Assembly: GCF_004912165.1 (NCBI RefSeq)
Contig: NZ_STGV01000006.1
Coordinates: forward strand, 124,001 to 188,000
Source of the DNA: Peteryoungia ipomoeae
GTDB taxonomy: Bacteria; Pseudomonadota; Alphaproteobacteria; Rhizobiales; Rhizobiaceae
DNA length: 64,000 nt
Direction: 5' to 3'
Part shown: positions 55,497-64,000 of the stretch, piece by piece
How the letters are laid out: every line of letters begins with the position of its first letter
How positions within the stretch are numbered: the first letter of the stretch is position 1
Position numbers and translations under genes: made by a program
The notes under the pieces: model-generated
Databases searched by the model: none
Seen by the model: only the letters and a program-made list of their open reading frames with translations
Told to the model about the DNA's origin: nothing

Positions 55497-56408
55497 TCAT
55501 TGCGGGTCGGTGACGAAGTCTCCACCCCGGCAATTCTTCAGATAGTTCAGGCCATGCACCTGTCCCGTCATCTCCAGCTGATTGCGATAGACGGGATCAT
55601 GCCAGCCCTCGATGTCGATCGATCCGGACCAGCCAGCGAGCCGAAGCTCGGAAATGACATCCGTCCAGTTGGTGTCGCCGAAACCCGGCGTGCGCATGAA
55701 GACGAAAGGATGCTTGCCGAAAATCCCGTGCTCGCGGATCACATCCCAGCGGATCGTGGCGTCCTTGCCGTGCACATGGAAAATCTTCGATGCCCATTTG
55801 CGGATCTGCGGGATCGGGTCGATGAGATAGACCATCTGGTGGCAGGGCTCCCATTCGAGCCCGATATGCTCGTCCGGCGTCTCGTTGAAGATCAGCTCCC
55901 AGGCATCGGGATTATGGGCGATGTTCCAGTCACCCGTCTGCCAATTGCCATCCATGGCGCAGTTTTCAAAGGCGATCTTTATGCCCTTGTCGGCCGCACG
56001 CTTGGCAAGCTCGCCCCAGATTTCCCGGTAGCGCGGCAGGCTCTCCGTCAGTGGGCGGTTACGGATGCGGCCGGTGAAGCCGGCCACGCAAGTGGCACCG
56101 AAATGATGCGCATTGTCGATGCAGTCTTTCCAGCCCTGCAGCGTCTGCAGGTCCATATCCGTCTCTTCCAGCGGATTGCCGAACATGCCGATGGTCGAGA
56201 TCGTGATGTCGCGGTCGCCGATCGCCTCGACGCAGCGTTTGCCGAGATCGGCAATGTCCTGGCCGTTCGTCGTTTGCCAGAAGAAGGGCTCGAAGCTCTC
56301 GAAGCCCATGTCGGCGATCTGGCCTATCCGCTCGGCCGCCTTGCCGGCGCTGGCGCTCACCATGGTTCCGATGCGAATGGCTTTTGCGGGATTGCTCACG
56401 GGTTTCAA
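55497..56408 (-). CDS. Sugar phosphate isomerase/epimerase family protein (xylose-isomerase-like TIM barrel)
   Basis: 303 residues, AP-endonuclease-2/IolE-like barrel. Likely metal ligands are the Glu of AFENCAMDG, the Glu and His of [10 protein letters not shown], the His pair of [10 protein letters not shown] and the Glu of [10 protein letters not shown]. Such enzymes isomerise, epimerise or dehydrate sugars or inositols. It appears to start at TTG, overlapping the upstream oxidoreductase stop as TTGA, with AAGGA just before; a GTG nine bases later is possible. The oxidoreductase partner suggests a two-step keto-sugar route. Confidence 0.85.
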   Translation of the reverse strand: MKPVSNPAKAIRIGTMVSASAGKAAERIGQIADMGFESFEPFFWQTTNGQDIADLGKRCVEAIGDRDITISTIGMFGNPLEETDMDLQTLQGWKDCIDNAHHFGATCVAGFTGRIRNRPLTESLPRYREIWGELAKRAADKGIKIAFENCAMDGNWQTGDWNIAHNPDAWELIFNETPDEHIGLEWEPCHQMVYLIDPIPQIRKWASKIFHVHGKDATIRWDVIREHGIFGKHPFVFMRTPGFGDTNWTDVISELRLAGWSGSIDIEGWHDPVYRNQLEMTGQVHGLNYLKNCRGGDFVTDPQ

Positions 56409-57448
56409 TATCCTTGTGCTGAAAGATCGACGGGAAGCCCGGTGCGCGCGCTTTCGATTGCGCCGAACACCATGGCGAGGCTTCGAACATTGTCTGTGGC
56501 GACGGTCTCCGGCGAACGGTCGGACCTGACTGCGCGGATGAAATCGACGAGGACGCTTCTGTGGCCGTGCGTCTCTTCCTCGGCCGGCACCTCCGGCACG
56601 ACAAGCGTGCGGTGCCCATGCAGGAGGCCGGGCTCATCACCGGCCACGGTCGCCTCGAATGCGTCCTCGCCATCCCAGGTCAGCATGCCCCTGGAGCCGA
56701 CAAGCCGCCAACTGCTCTCCCAGCTGGTGCGGCGACCTTCCGCGCACCAGGAGCCGCGATAGGTAAAGACGGCATCGCCGGACAGGCGGAAAACCGCATT
56801 GGCTGCGGCGCCATGCGCATACCACGAGCCGGACGGATTGGTTTCGACGCAATAGACGGAAAGCGGCAGCTTGCCCGAAACGAAACGGGCGGCATCGAAG
56901 GTGTGGATCGCCATATCCAGCAGCAGCACATTGTCCATCGCTTCGCGGAAACCGCCGAAATGGGGCCCGATGAAGAAGTCGCAATGGATCGCGGTCAGCT
57001 CACCGATCAGCCCTTCCGCAACCGCCCGTCGCATGCGCCGGACACCAGAAATGAAGCGGCGGTTTTGCACGACGGCATGGACACGGCCGGTAGTGGCAGC
57101 AAGTGCCAGCAGCGCATTGGCTTCCTCCATCGAGTTCGCCAGCGGTTTTTCGGAAAGGACATGGCAGCCGAGCCGCAAGGCTGTCGACACGACCTCCGCC
57201 CGCGCCGAAGGAATGACGACGTCGAATAGCATGTCGGCCTGGGTGTCGATCAGCACATTGGCGAGGCTGGTCCCGATGACCACGTCCTCAAGGCCGAACT
57301 CGGCAGCCAGCGCCGATGCCGTATCGCGGTTGATGTCAACGAGGCCGACGATCGTCACTGCTGCCCCGATTTCAGGGTTCGACTGGATCGCCCGGAGCCA
57401 GCCTTTGGCCATAGCTCCGCACCCGCACAAAACGGCTCTTGATGTCAC
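56405..57448 (-). CDS. Gfo/Idh/MocA-family oxidoreductase
   Basis: 347 residues, NAD(P)-dependent. The N-terminal Rossmann fold has LCGCGAMAKGWLRAI (glycine-rich loop, about 6-20) and the catalytic Lys in HVLSEKPLANS. The C-terminal alpha/beta domain is the family's substrate part (MDNVLLLDMAIHTFDAARF). Members oxidise sugars, sugar acids or inositols. It starts at GTG with GGAGG six bases upstream. First gene of the LacI-repressed operon, immediately followed by the isomerase, so it probably makes a keto-sugar that the isomerase uses, or the reverse. Confidence 0.9.
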   Translation of the reverse strand: MTSRAVLCGCGAMAKGWLRAIQSNPEIGAAVTIVGLVDINRDTASALAAEFGLEDVVIGTSLANVLIDTQADMLFDVVIPSARAEVVSTALRLGCHVLSEKPLANSMEEANALLALAATTGRVHAVVQNRRFISGVRRMRRAVAEGLIGELTAIHCDFFIGPHFGGFREAMDNVLLLDMAIHTFDAARFVSGKLPLSVYCVETNPSGSWYAHGAAANAVFRLSGDAVFTYRGSWCAEGRRTSWESSWRLVGSRGMLTWDGEDAFEATVAGDEPGLLHGHRTLVVPEVPAEEETHGHRSVLVDFIRAVRSDRSPETVATDNVRSLAMVFGAIESARTGLPVDLSAQGY

Positions 57449-57501
57449 TGCTGTCCTCCCAAAGGATGAGCGGAACTCCTCTTCCGCACGCCCTGCAAAC
57501 A

Positions 57502-57517
57502 CCGTAAACGTTTACGG
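57502..57517. promoter_or_regulatory. LacI-family operator O1
   Basis: CCGTAAACGTTTACGG is a perfect 16-base palindrome with the central CG typical of LacI/GalR operators. It lies directly downstream of the -10 of the leftward sugar-operon promoter, where a bound repressor would block initiation. Confidence 0.88.
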
Positions 57518-57546
57518 AACTATGAACGAGACTTTGCATGTGTCAA
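57518..57546 (-). promoter_or_regulatory. Sigma-70-type promoter of the sugar operon
   Basis: On the leftward strand a perfect -35 TTGACA (57546-57541) is followed by 17 bases and ATAGTT (57523-57518), or by 16 bases and CATAGT. It lies between the two LacI-type operators. Confidence 0.55.
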
Positions 57547-57554
57547 TAGGATTT

Positions 57555-57568
57555 CGTAAACGATTACG
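57555..57568. promoter_or_regulatory. LacI-family operator O2
   Basis: CGTAAACGATTACG matches O1 with one broken pair. Its centre is 52 bases from that of O1, about five helical turns, allowing looping. It lies 24 bases before the lacI start, so it could also give autoregulation. Confidence 0.8.
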
Positions 57569-57592
57569 GAAGATCGTCGGCTGGGGGCATTC

Positions 57593-58609
57593 ATGAAGGG
57601 CATTCGACAACTCGCCGAGCATCTCGACATCTCGATCGGAACGGTATCGCGTGCGCTGAATGGCAAACCGGATGTGAACGAGGAGACGCGCAAGCGCGTC
57701 CTCGAGGCTGCAGAAAAGCTGGGTTATGTCGCGAACCAGGCCGGCCGTTCGCTGCGCAAGGGTGCTACCGGCATCATCGGTTTCATGATGCAGACCGGCC
57801 ACGACATCACCGGCCAGGGCGACAGTTTCTTCATGCGGGTTTTCGACGGCGTGCAGACCGTGCTCTCGCGGCACAACCTCGACTTGGTCGCGCTTCTGTG
57901 CTCATCCGAGGAAGATCCCGAAGCCTATCTGAAACGGATTGTGGCCCGGGGCTTTGCCGATGGCATCATTCTTTCGGCGACACGCCACAAGGATGCCCGC
58001 TTCGAACTGCTGCACAAGGCGAAGATCCCCTTCATCACGCTCGGCCGAAGCCAGACCGATGTCGGCCAGCCCTGGTACGATCTCGACTTCGAGGGCATGG
58101 CTGAAGCCGCGCTCGGCCGGTTTGTGGAGAAAGGACATCGCCATATCGCGATCAGTCGTCCCTTCGGCGAGATCAATCTCGGCTACTTATTCGAAGCAAA
58201 GTGCATATCTCTGCTGTCGGATCGCGGCCTGCGATTAGACACGGATCATGTCTTTCGTTGCAGTCCGAACGAGGCCGGGGGCTACGATGTTGCGCGGCAG
58301 GTGATTGCCGCGAAAACACGCCCCTCGGCCATTGTTCTCCTGAATGAGGCAACCGTCGTCGGGTTCTATCGTGGTCTGCAGGAAGCGGGCCTCCAACCTG
58401 GCCGCGACATCGCCGTGATTGGCCAGCACAGTCCCCAGGCACAGTTTCTTCACCCCACCTTGACCTGTTTTCGACCGGATCTCCGCGCGCTCGGCGTGGC
58501 GCTTGCCGAAACGCTTCTTGCCACAATGTCTGATTTTGCCGAGGCCTATCCCGAGGCGGAACGCCGGCATTTGTGGCCGATGGAACTGATCGAGGGCGCG
58601 AGCGACTGA
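57593..58609 (+). CDS. LacI-family transcriptional repressor
   Basis: 338 residues. The LacI helix-turn-helix is at 2-27 (IRQLAEHLDISIGTVSRALNG) with the hinge helix about 48-58 (NQAGRSLRKG). The effector core resembles periplasmic sugar-binding proteins (about 60-330). It is divergent from the oxidoreductase-isomerase-ABC operon and flanked by two matching operators, making it the clear local regulator. The inducer should be the imported sugar or an early product. The start has GGGGG six bases upstream. Confidence 0.93.
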   Translation: MKGIRQLAEHLDISIGTVSRALNGKPDVNEETRKRVLEAAEKLGYVANQAGRSLRKGATGIIGFMMQTGHDITGQGDSFFMRVFDGVQTVLSRHNLDLVALLCSSEEDPEAYLKRIVARGFADGIILSATRHKDARFELLHKAKIPFITLGRSQTDVGQPWYDLDFEGMAEAALGRFVEKGHRHIAISRPFGEINLGYLFEAKCISLLSDRGLRLDTDHVFRCSPNEAGGYDVARQVIAAKTRPSAIVLLNEATVVGFYRGLQEAGLQPGRDIAVIGQHSPQAQFLHPTLTCFRPDLRALGVALAETLLATMSDFAEAYPEAERRHLWPMELIEGASD

Positions 58610-58772
58610 ACCGCGGCGTGACGTAGAGCCTCGGAGGTCCACCGCATGCTGCCTTTCAAAAAGCTTCGGGCGCAGGGTGAGTTGTCGGCGCCAGGGTCGA
58701 CCTCATGTCTCCGTTCGTCGCGAGCCAACGCTCAAACCTGAATACCCGATTGCGATTCTGCAATCTAGGTCA

Positions 58773-59522
58773 TCACTGGCGCCGAAACCCCTCGCTCGCC
58801 AAAAGAAGCTCGCGGGTGTACTCGGTTGAAAAATCGCCGCTGCGCAATTGTGCGACGCTGAGCGTTTCGACGATCTTGCCGGATTTCATCACGGCCAGGT
58901 GCTCGCACATGTGGCTGATCACAGCGAGGTCATGGCTGACCATCACGAAGGTCAATCCGCGGTCCTTGCGGACTTGTTCAAGCAGGTTGAGAACTTCAGC
59001 CTGAATTGATGCGTCCAATGCAGATGTGGGCTCGTCGAGAAGAAGCACCTTCGGCTCCAGGATCAGCGCACGGGCAATCGCGATCCGCTGTCGCTGGCCG
59101 CCGGAGAGTTGGTGTGAGAAGCGGAAGCGGAAGCCAGCACCAAGGCCAACTTCGTCGAGCGCTCGGGCGATCCGGGTTTCAGCATCGGCAAATCCGTGGA
59201 TTGTCAGCGGCTCACGCAAAAGCCGGTCCACCGTCTGGCGCGGATGCAGCGAACCATAGGGATCCTGGAAGACCATCTGGACCTGCCGATAGAAGTCCTT
59301 GTCGCGTTTGCGCCCTTCATAGAGCCTGCCGTTGACCGAGAGAATGCCGTCGCTAAAGGCGCTGAGCCCGGTTATCGCCCGCAAGAGGGTGGATTTTCCC
59401 GAACCGGATTCGCCGACAATACCGAAGGAGGCCCCGTCTTCCACATCGACGCTGACGCTGTCGAGTGCGCGGTAGCCATCAAAGCTGACGATCATGTCGC
59501 GAATAGCAAGCACAGGCCTCAC
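58773..59522 (-). CDS. Opp/Dpp-type ABC ATPase, F subunit
   Basis: 249 residues. Walker [11 protein letters not shown]-loop VFQDPYGSLHPRQTV, signature LSGGQRQRIAIARAL, Walker [13 protein letters not shown] and switch His in VSHDLAVISHMCEH are intact. The C-terminal oligopeptide-transporter extension is very short. It probably starts at a GTG that overlaps the D-subunit stop (GTGA); the longer in-frame ATG reading lies wholly within the preceding gene. Last gene of the importer operon. Confidence 0.9.
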   Translation of the reverse strand: MRPVLAIRDMIVSFDGYRALDSVSVDVEDGASFGIVGESGSGKSTLLRAITGLSAFSDGILSVNGRLYEGRKRDKDFYRQVQMVFQDPYGSLHPRQTVDRLLREPLTIHGFADAETRIARALDEVGLGAGFRFRFSHQLSGGQRQRIAIARALILEPKVLLLDEPTSALDASIQAEVLNLLEQVRKDRGLTFVMVSHDLAVISHMCEHLAVMKSGKIVETLSVAQLRSGDFSTEYTRELLLASEGFRRQ

Positions 59523-60352
59523 AGCTTCCACTCCGGCTGGCGCGTAAGCACCGGCAAAGGATGCACGTCCGCGGTGATCTGGGGCAGGCATTCGAGAAGC
59601 CCTCTGGTGTAGGGATGTTCTGCAGCGTGAAGCCGCGACGCCTCGATTTCCTCGACAACCCGGCCTGCATACATGACCAGCACACGATCGCAGAAGGATG
59701 AAACGAGGCGCAGGTCGTGACTGATGAAGATGAGGCCCATGCCGCGATCACGAACCAGGGTGTCGAGAATCGCGAGGACTTCAAGCTGGACGGTTACGTC
59801 CAGTGCGGATGTTGGCTCATCGGCGATCAGCAGTTCCGGCCCGCAAATAAGCATCATCGCGATCATCACGCGCTGGCCCATGCCGCCGGATACTTCGTGC
59901 GGATAGAGACTGAACACCCGTTCGGGATTGTGGATCTGAACTGCCTCCAGCATTGCAAGGACCCGGCCGCGGGCCTCGCTCGATGAGACCTCTTCATGGG
60001 TTCGGAGCGTTTCCATGATCTGGCGTCCCACGGTCATGACCGGGTTTAGGGAGTATTTCGGATCCTGCAGGATCATGGCCATCTGCTTTCCGCGCAGTGA
60101 CCGACGACGGGCGGTGCTGGCCCTCAGGAGATCGATGTCACCAAATTGCAGTTGATCGGCTGAAATCTCTCCTTGCGGCGGTGTCAGCCCCATGATGGCC
60201 CGCCCCGTCTGCGATTTTCCGGATCCGGATTCGCCGACGATGCCGAGCCGTTCGCGCCCGAGGGTAAAGGATACGCCGCGCACGGCCTCGATCAGACCGG
60301 TGCGGGTCGGGAAGCTGACGCGGAGATTGTCGACAGTCAGAAGCGCGCTCAT
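59519..60352 (-). CDS. Opp/Dpp-type ABC ATPase, D subunit
   Basis: 277 residues. Walker [16 protein letters not shown]-loop [15 protein letters not shown], Walker [13 protein letters not shown] and switch His in [10 protein letters not shown] are intact. The signature reads [15 protein letters not shown], with Gly where most relatives have Arg (SGGMRQR). The C-terminal part ([14 protein letters not shown]) is the peptide-transporter extension, without the usual iron-sulfur Cys cluster. ATGA overlap with the permease gene upstream. Confidence 0.92.
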   Translation of the reverse strand: MSALLTVDNLRVSFPTRTGLIEAVRGVSFTLGRERLGIVGESGSGKSQTGRAIMGLTPPQGEISADQLQFGDIDLLRASTARRRSLRGKQMAMILQDPKYSLNPVMTVGRQIMETLRTHEEVSSSEARGRVLAMLEAVQIHNPERVFSLYPHEVSGGMGQRVMIAMMLICGPELLIADEPTSALDVTVQLEVLAILDTLVRDRGMGLIFISHDLRLVSSFCDRVLVMYAGRVVEEIEASRLHAAEHPYTRGLLECLPQITADVHPLPVLTRQPEWKL

Positions 60353-61281
60353 TGCCCGGCCTCCTTCGGGTCGAGCGCGTCGCGCAGGCCATCCCCTAAG
60401 AGATTGAAGCCCAGCGAGACGAACAAGATAGCAAAACCCGGCATCGCCGCGACCCACCATTGATCGAGAATGAACCGACGCCCAGAGGCAATCATGGCTC
60501 CCCATTCCGGCAGTGGCGGCTGTGCGCCAAGGCCGAGAAAGCCGAGACCTGCGGCCGTCAGAATGATGCCCGCCATGTCGAGCGTCACGCGCACGATCAC
60601 CGAGGAGAGACAGAGTGGCACGATATGCGACAGCACGACCCGCAAGGGAGAAGCGCCCATCAACTGGACAGAGGCAATGAAGTCCGAATTGCGGAAGGTT
60701 AGCGTTTCGGCGCGCGCAATGCGGGCATAGGGTGGCCAGGAGGTGATGGCGATGGCAAGGACGGCATTCTCAATGCCCGGGCCAAGGGCTGCAACAAGTG
60801 CCAGTGCCAGTACCAGCTTCGGAAACGCGAGGAAGATGTCGGTGATGCGCATCAACACCGCATCGATCCAGCCGCCAGCATAGCCGGCGATCGTGCCGAC
60901 GATCAGCCCGACGGGTGCCGCAATCATCGCAACCAGCGCGACCACGAAAAGCGTCAGCCGAGAGCCATGGATGAGGCGCGAGAGGATGTCGCGCCCTTGG
61001 TCGTCAGTGCCGAGCAGATAGCCGGCACTGCCGGGCGGCAACAGGCGCGCGTTGCGAAGATCGCCCTGAACCGGCGAATGCGGCGCCAGAAGGTCGGCAA
61101 AAGCCGCAACAAAAAGGAGCCCGATCAAGAGGGCGAGACCCACCAGCGCCAATCGGTTTTCTGCGAAACGCTGCCAGATGTTGTAGGCCCTGCCAAATCG
61201 AGCCTGCATGCGGGATTGTGGTTTGTCGGAAGTGAGCCAGGCTTTCCAGCTCGGTTCGGAGGTGGGAGGGGATGTGGTCAT
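60349..61281 (-). CDS. Opp/Dpp-type ABC permease, C subunit
   Basis: 310 residues, inner membrane. The N-terminal helix (about 42-62) is followed by LLGTDDQGRDILSRLIHGSRLTL-type DppC signature (region about 92-114), and then five more helices. The coupling loop is SDFIASVQLMGASPLRVVLSHI. It overlaps both neighbouring genes by four bases (ATGA), which indicates tight coupling. Confidence 0.93.
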   Translation of the reverse strand: MTTSPPTSEPSWKAWLTSDKPQSRMQARFGRAYNIWQRFAENRLALVGLALLIGLLFVAAFADLLAPHSPVQGDLRNARLLPPGSAGYLLGTDDQGRDILSRLIHGSRLTLFVVALVAMIAAPVGLIVGTIAGYAGGWIDAVLMRITDIFLAFPKLVLALALVAALGPGIENAVLAIAITSWPPYARIARAETLTFRNSDFIASVQLMGASPLRVVLSHIVPLCLSSVIVRVTLDMAGIILTAAGLGFLGLGAQPPLPEWGAMIASGRRFILDQWWVAAMPGFAILFVSLGFNLLGDGLRDALDPKEAGQ

Positions 61282-62345
61282 CGGCTGCGCGTCCTCGGGT
61301 CCAAGGTGCGGTAGAGAACATCCGACAGAAGATTGATGCCGATGAAGACCGACCCGATCACGATCGTTCCGCCGAGAACGGCGTTAAGATCGGCATTCTG
61401 CAAGGAGTTTGTGATGTAGAGGCCCAGCCCGGGCCAGGAGAAGATGGTTTCGGTCAAGACTGAGCCTTCGAGAAGTCCCGCATAAGACAGCGCAATAACC
61501 GTCACCAGGGGAACGGCAGCGTTGCGCAAGGCGTGGAACCAGATGATGCGCGCTTCGCTCAACCCCTTGGCGCGGGCGGCCACAATATATTCCTGCGCCA
61601 GTTCGTTGAGCATGAAGGATCGCGTCATGCGACTGATATAGGCCATCGAGAAATAGCCAAGCAGGCCGCCGGGCAGGATGATGTGACGGAAAAGATCCCA
61701 CAGCACATCCCACTGCCGCTGCATCGTCGCGTCCAGGAGGTGGAAGCCCGTGACTGGGGTGAAACTGTATTCGTAGACGATATCGATGCGGCCCGGATAG
61801 GCGACCCAGTTGAGCTTTGCATAGAAGAGAACTAGCGCCAGCAGTCCGAGCCAGAAGATTGGCACGGAATAGCCGACAAGGCCGATCACCCGGACAAGTT
61901 GGTCTGCAATCGAGCCGCGTTTGACGGCTGCAAGAACGCCGAGTGGAACGCCGAAAACGGCACCAATGATCGTGCCGACGGTCGCAAGTTCGATCGTGGC
62001 GGGAAAGACGCGGGCGATGTCCTTCATGACGGGATTGGTCGTCAGAACCGACACGCCGAAATCACCTGAGAGCGCTTGCCTGACATAGATGACGAACTGC
62101 TGCCAGAGCGGCAGGTTAAGACCAAGCTCTTCGCGGACACGCTCGACGACGTGAGCCGGCGCGCGGTCACCGACAATGGCAAGCGCCGGATCGATGGGCA
62201 CCACGCGGCCGATGAAAAAGGTGACGGCGAGCAAGCCGAGATAGGTGGTCACCACTGTCAGCAGGAATTTGCTGATGGCAGTTGCGATCGCGAAGGCGCG
62301 CTCGGGCGCGCGCCTCCGGTGGACCTGACTGTCAACGGGGGACAA
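61278..62345 (-). CDS. Opp/Dpp-type ABC permease, B subunit
   Basis: 355 residues. An N-terminal cytoplasmic stretch and helix (about 27-47), the DppB-type periplasmic segment with LGLNLPLWQQFVIYVRQALSGD (region about 74-95) and five further helices are seen. The coupling loop is EYIVAARAKGLSEARIIWFHAL. No ATG or GTG lies at the N-terminus; TTG is the best start, with AAGGA about ten bases upstream. It lies six bases after the binding-protein stop. Confidence 0.9.
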   Translation of the reverse strand: MSPVDSQVHRRRAPERAFAIATAISKFLLTVVTTYLGLLAVTFFIGRVVPIDPALAIVGDRAPAHVVERVREELGLNLPLWQQFVIYVRQALSGDFGVSVLTTNPVMKDIARVFPATIELATVGTIIGAVFGVPLGVLAAVKRGSIADQLVRVIGLVGYSVPIFWLGLLALVLFYAKLNWVAYPGRIDIVYEYSFTPVTGFHLLDATMQRQWDVLWDLFRHIILPGGLLGYFSMAYISRMTRSFMLNELAQEYIVAARAKGLSEARIIWFHALRNAAVPLVTVIALSYAGLLEGSVLTETIFSWPGLGLYITNSLQNADLNAVLGGTIVIGSVFIGINLLSDVLYRTLDPRTRSR

Positions 62346-62351
62346 GGAGCA

Positions 62352-63989
62352 TTATTCCTTGGTGACCGTGTAGACATAGTTGGTGTCGAAGCTCGGGCCG
62401 AGCTTGTAGTTCTGCACCTTGCTTGAATACCCGGCGATTTCCGTCTGCTGAAAGATAACAACGAAGGGCCCGGTCGCCAGAACCTGTTTCTGCAGGTCTT
62501 CGTAAATCGCCGCGCGCTTGTCGGCATCCTTCTCGAGGAGGGCCGCAGACGTCTTGGCAGACAACTCCTTCGGGTCCCAGGCATTGCGCCAGGCGAGTGT
62601 CTTGTTGGTGCCCTCGTCGGAATTGTCCGGATTGAAGGTAAAGGTCTCGGCATTCGAATTCGGATCGAAATAGTCCGAGCCCCACTGTCCGATATAGATG
62701 TCATGCTGGCGCGCGCGATACTTCGTCAGCGTCTGCTTGCCATCTCCCGGAATGATTTCGAGTTTGATGCCGGCTTGGGCAAGTGTCTGCTGAATGTTTT
62801 CGGCAATCCCGGTGACAGGTTGGGTGTTGCGCACATCCATTGTGACAGTAAAGCCGTCGGCAAGGCCGGCCTTTGCCAGCAGCTCCTTGGCCTTCTCGAC
62901 ATCGAGCGTATAGGGCGTGTCGTCGAGCGCTCCGAGCTGGCCGGACGGCAGGAAGGTCTGATGGATCGTACCGATGCCCTTGATGAGGGTTTCGCCCAGC
63001 GCATCGTAGTCGACGAGATACTTGAACGCCTCGATGACCTCGGGCTTGGCGAGGTTCGGGTTCTTCTGGTTCAGGCTGAAGTAGTAGAGCGTGCCCTTCG
63101 GTGCCGAAGTGGTGGCGATACCATCCTTGCTGGACACGGCATCAAAATCGCCCGGATCGAGGTTGCGTGCGACATCAATGTCACCGTTTTCAAGCGCCAG
63201 TCGCTGGCCGGCGCTTTCTTTCATATAGCGGTAGATCACACGGGCAAGCTTGGCTTTTTCGCCATAGTAATTGTCGTTGCGCTCAAGGACCACAACTTCG
63301 TTGGCGCGCCATTCGCGGATCTTAAAGGGGCCCGAACCCGCATAGCCGGTCTTGAGAAACTCGTTGCCGAAATCGGTGTCGTATTTGTATTCGTCGGTCG
63401 GCGTGACCGACTTTGCATTCTCCATCACAACTTTTTTGTCAACGACCGAGGCGACCGTTGCAGTCAGTACGTTGAGCACAAAGCTTGGCGCATAGGGCTT
63501 GTCGACGGTCATGACAAAGGTCGAGGCGTCCGCGGCCTTTGCGGTCTCGGTGACGTTGTCGGCATTCATGCCAAATTGGGTGAGAAGGAAGGCGGGCGAT
63601 TTGTCGAGCTTGATCACACGCTCGAAGGAGAACGCGACATCTTCAGCCGTGATCGGATTGCCGGACGCAAATGTCAGGTTTGGTTTCAGCTTGAAGGTAA
63701 AGGTCAGGCCGTCTTCGGACACATCCCAGCTTTCAGCAATGTCGCTGACAATTTTTGACGTGTCGTTCGGATCAAGTGCCACCAGCTTGCTATAGGTGTT
63801 GGCAGTGACTTCGGCGGTTGAAATCTCGAAAGCCTCGCCCGGGTCCAGCGTGATGATGTCGTCGATCGCCCAGGCTTGGACGAGTGTATCGGCAGGCGTT
63901 GCTGCATAGGCTTGCGGCATCGCTGCGAGCATTAGCGCAAACATTCCACTTGTTGTGAGGAGGCGCAGGCGGTTGTCGAACATTGTCAT
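62352..63989 (-). CDS. Opp/Dpp-type ABC solute-binding protein (SBP family 5)
   Basis: 545 residues, periplasmic. The signal peptide is about 29 residues, ending MPQAYA-AT. Family 5 markers are IVSDIAESWDVSEDGLTFTF, LKPNLTFASGNPITAEDVAFSFERV (region about 96-120) and GYAGSGPFKIREW. The substrate could be peptides, opines or glycosides. The first ATG has GGAA seven bases upstream; Met3 is an alternative. First gene in this window of a complete SBP-B-C-D-F importer operon; the promoter is probably beyond the window end. Confidence 0.92.
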   Translation of the reverse strand: MTMFDNRLRLLTTSGMFALMLAAMPQAYAATPADTLVQAWAIDDIITLDPGEAFEISTAEVTANTYSKLVALDPNDTSKIVSDIAESWDVSEDGLTFTFKLKPNLTFASGNPITAEDVAFSFERVIKLDKSPAFLLTQFGMNADNVTETAKAADASTFVMTVDKPYAPSFVLNVLTATVASVVDKKVVMENAKSVTPTDEYKYDTDFGNEFLKTGYAGSGPFKIREWRANEVVVLERNDNYYGEKAKLARVIYRYMKESAGQRLALENGDIDVARNLDPGDFDAVSSKDGIATTSAPKGTLYYFSLNQKNPNLAKPEVIEAFKYLVDYDALGETLIKGIGTIHQTFLPSGQLGALDDTPYTLDVEKAKELLAKAGLADGFTVTMDVRNTQPVTGIAENIQQTLAQAGIKLEIIPGDGKQTLTKYRARQHDIYIGQWGSDYFDPNSNAETFTFNPDNSDEGTNKTLAWRNAWDPKELSAKTSAALLEKDADKRAAIYEDLQKQVLATGPFVVIFQQTEIAGYSSKVQNYKLGPSFDTNYVYTVTKE

Positions 63990-64000
63990 ATTACTGTTCC

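Noticed and set aside
55212..56762. 516-codon + strand frame spanning the sugar-binding, isomerase and oxidoreductase genes
   Set aside because: It crosses three real genes and their junctions; not a plausible gene.

Overview
The window looks like a chromosomal or megaplasmid segment of a rhizobial alphaproteobacterium (Rhizobium/Agrobacterium-type). Supporting signs are the GC-rich coding sequence, dense ABC transporter operons each with its own GntR, LysR or LacI regulator, RIME-like intergenic palindromes, a BgsBA-type beta-glucan synthase pair and a seven-gene Mrp/Pha antiporter operon. I saw no rRNA, tRNA, CRISPR array, prophage or transposase. About 90 percent is coding, and many genes are coupled by 4-base stop/start overlaps.

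Layout. 1-3.7 kb: a KdgF-like cupin gene (cut by the window edge), a FadR-type GntR regulator and a chemoreceptor, tied together by four similar palindromes. 3.8-8.6 kb: a large autotransporter adhesin with six near-identical 87-89 residue repeats. 9.2-21.4 kb: an acid-sugar cluster containing a DUF1537 kinase, GntR regulator, iron alcohol dehydrogenase, PdxA2, a sialidase-like BNR protein, an EamA exporter, an Opp-type ABC importer with fused ATPases, and a DapA/NanA-family aldolase. 21.7-28.7 kb: an MgtC protein, then an RND efflux operon led by an alpha/beta-hydrolase whose catalytic serine position is Glu, with a divergent LysR gene. 28.9-33.2 kb: an orphan Cache-HAMP sensor facing bgsBA. 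33.4-42.7 kb: an NtrB/NtrC-like two-component pair downstream of mrpABCDEFG, in which the G subunit is fused to two universal-stress-protein-like domains. 43.1-48.6 kb: a YdcSTUV-PatD-type polyamine uptake and gamma-aminobutyraldehyde oxidation operon. 49.1-51.0 kb: two small unknown genes and a LysR regulator. 51.3-58.6 kb: a sugar ABC importer with an oxidoreductase and an isomerase, controlled by a divergent LacI regulator with clear operators. 58.8-64 kb: a complete Opp/Dpp-type ABC importer.

How the genes work together. Most of the window is scavenging: uptake of oligopeptide/opine-like, polyamine and sugar substrates coupled to dedicated enzymes. The rest concerns the envelope and stress: adhesin, beta-glucan, efflux, and Na+/H+ and pH homeostasis. 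The best candidates for undescribed biology are the MnhG-USP fusion inside an otherwise ordinary Mrp operon, the BNR/DapA/PdxA2/DUF1537 acid-sugar pathway, and the pseudo-hydrolase at the head of the efflux operon. All functional calls rest on reading protein motifs and gene order by eye; no database search was run.
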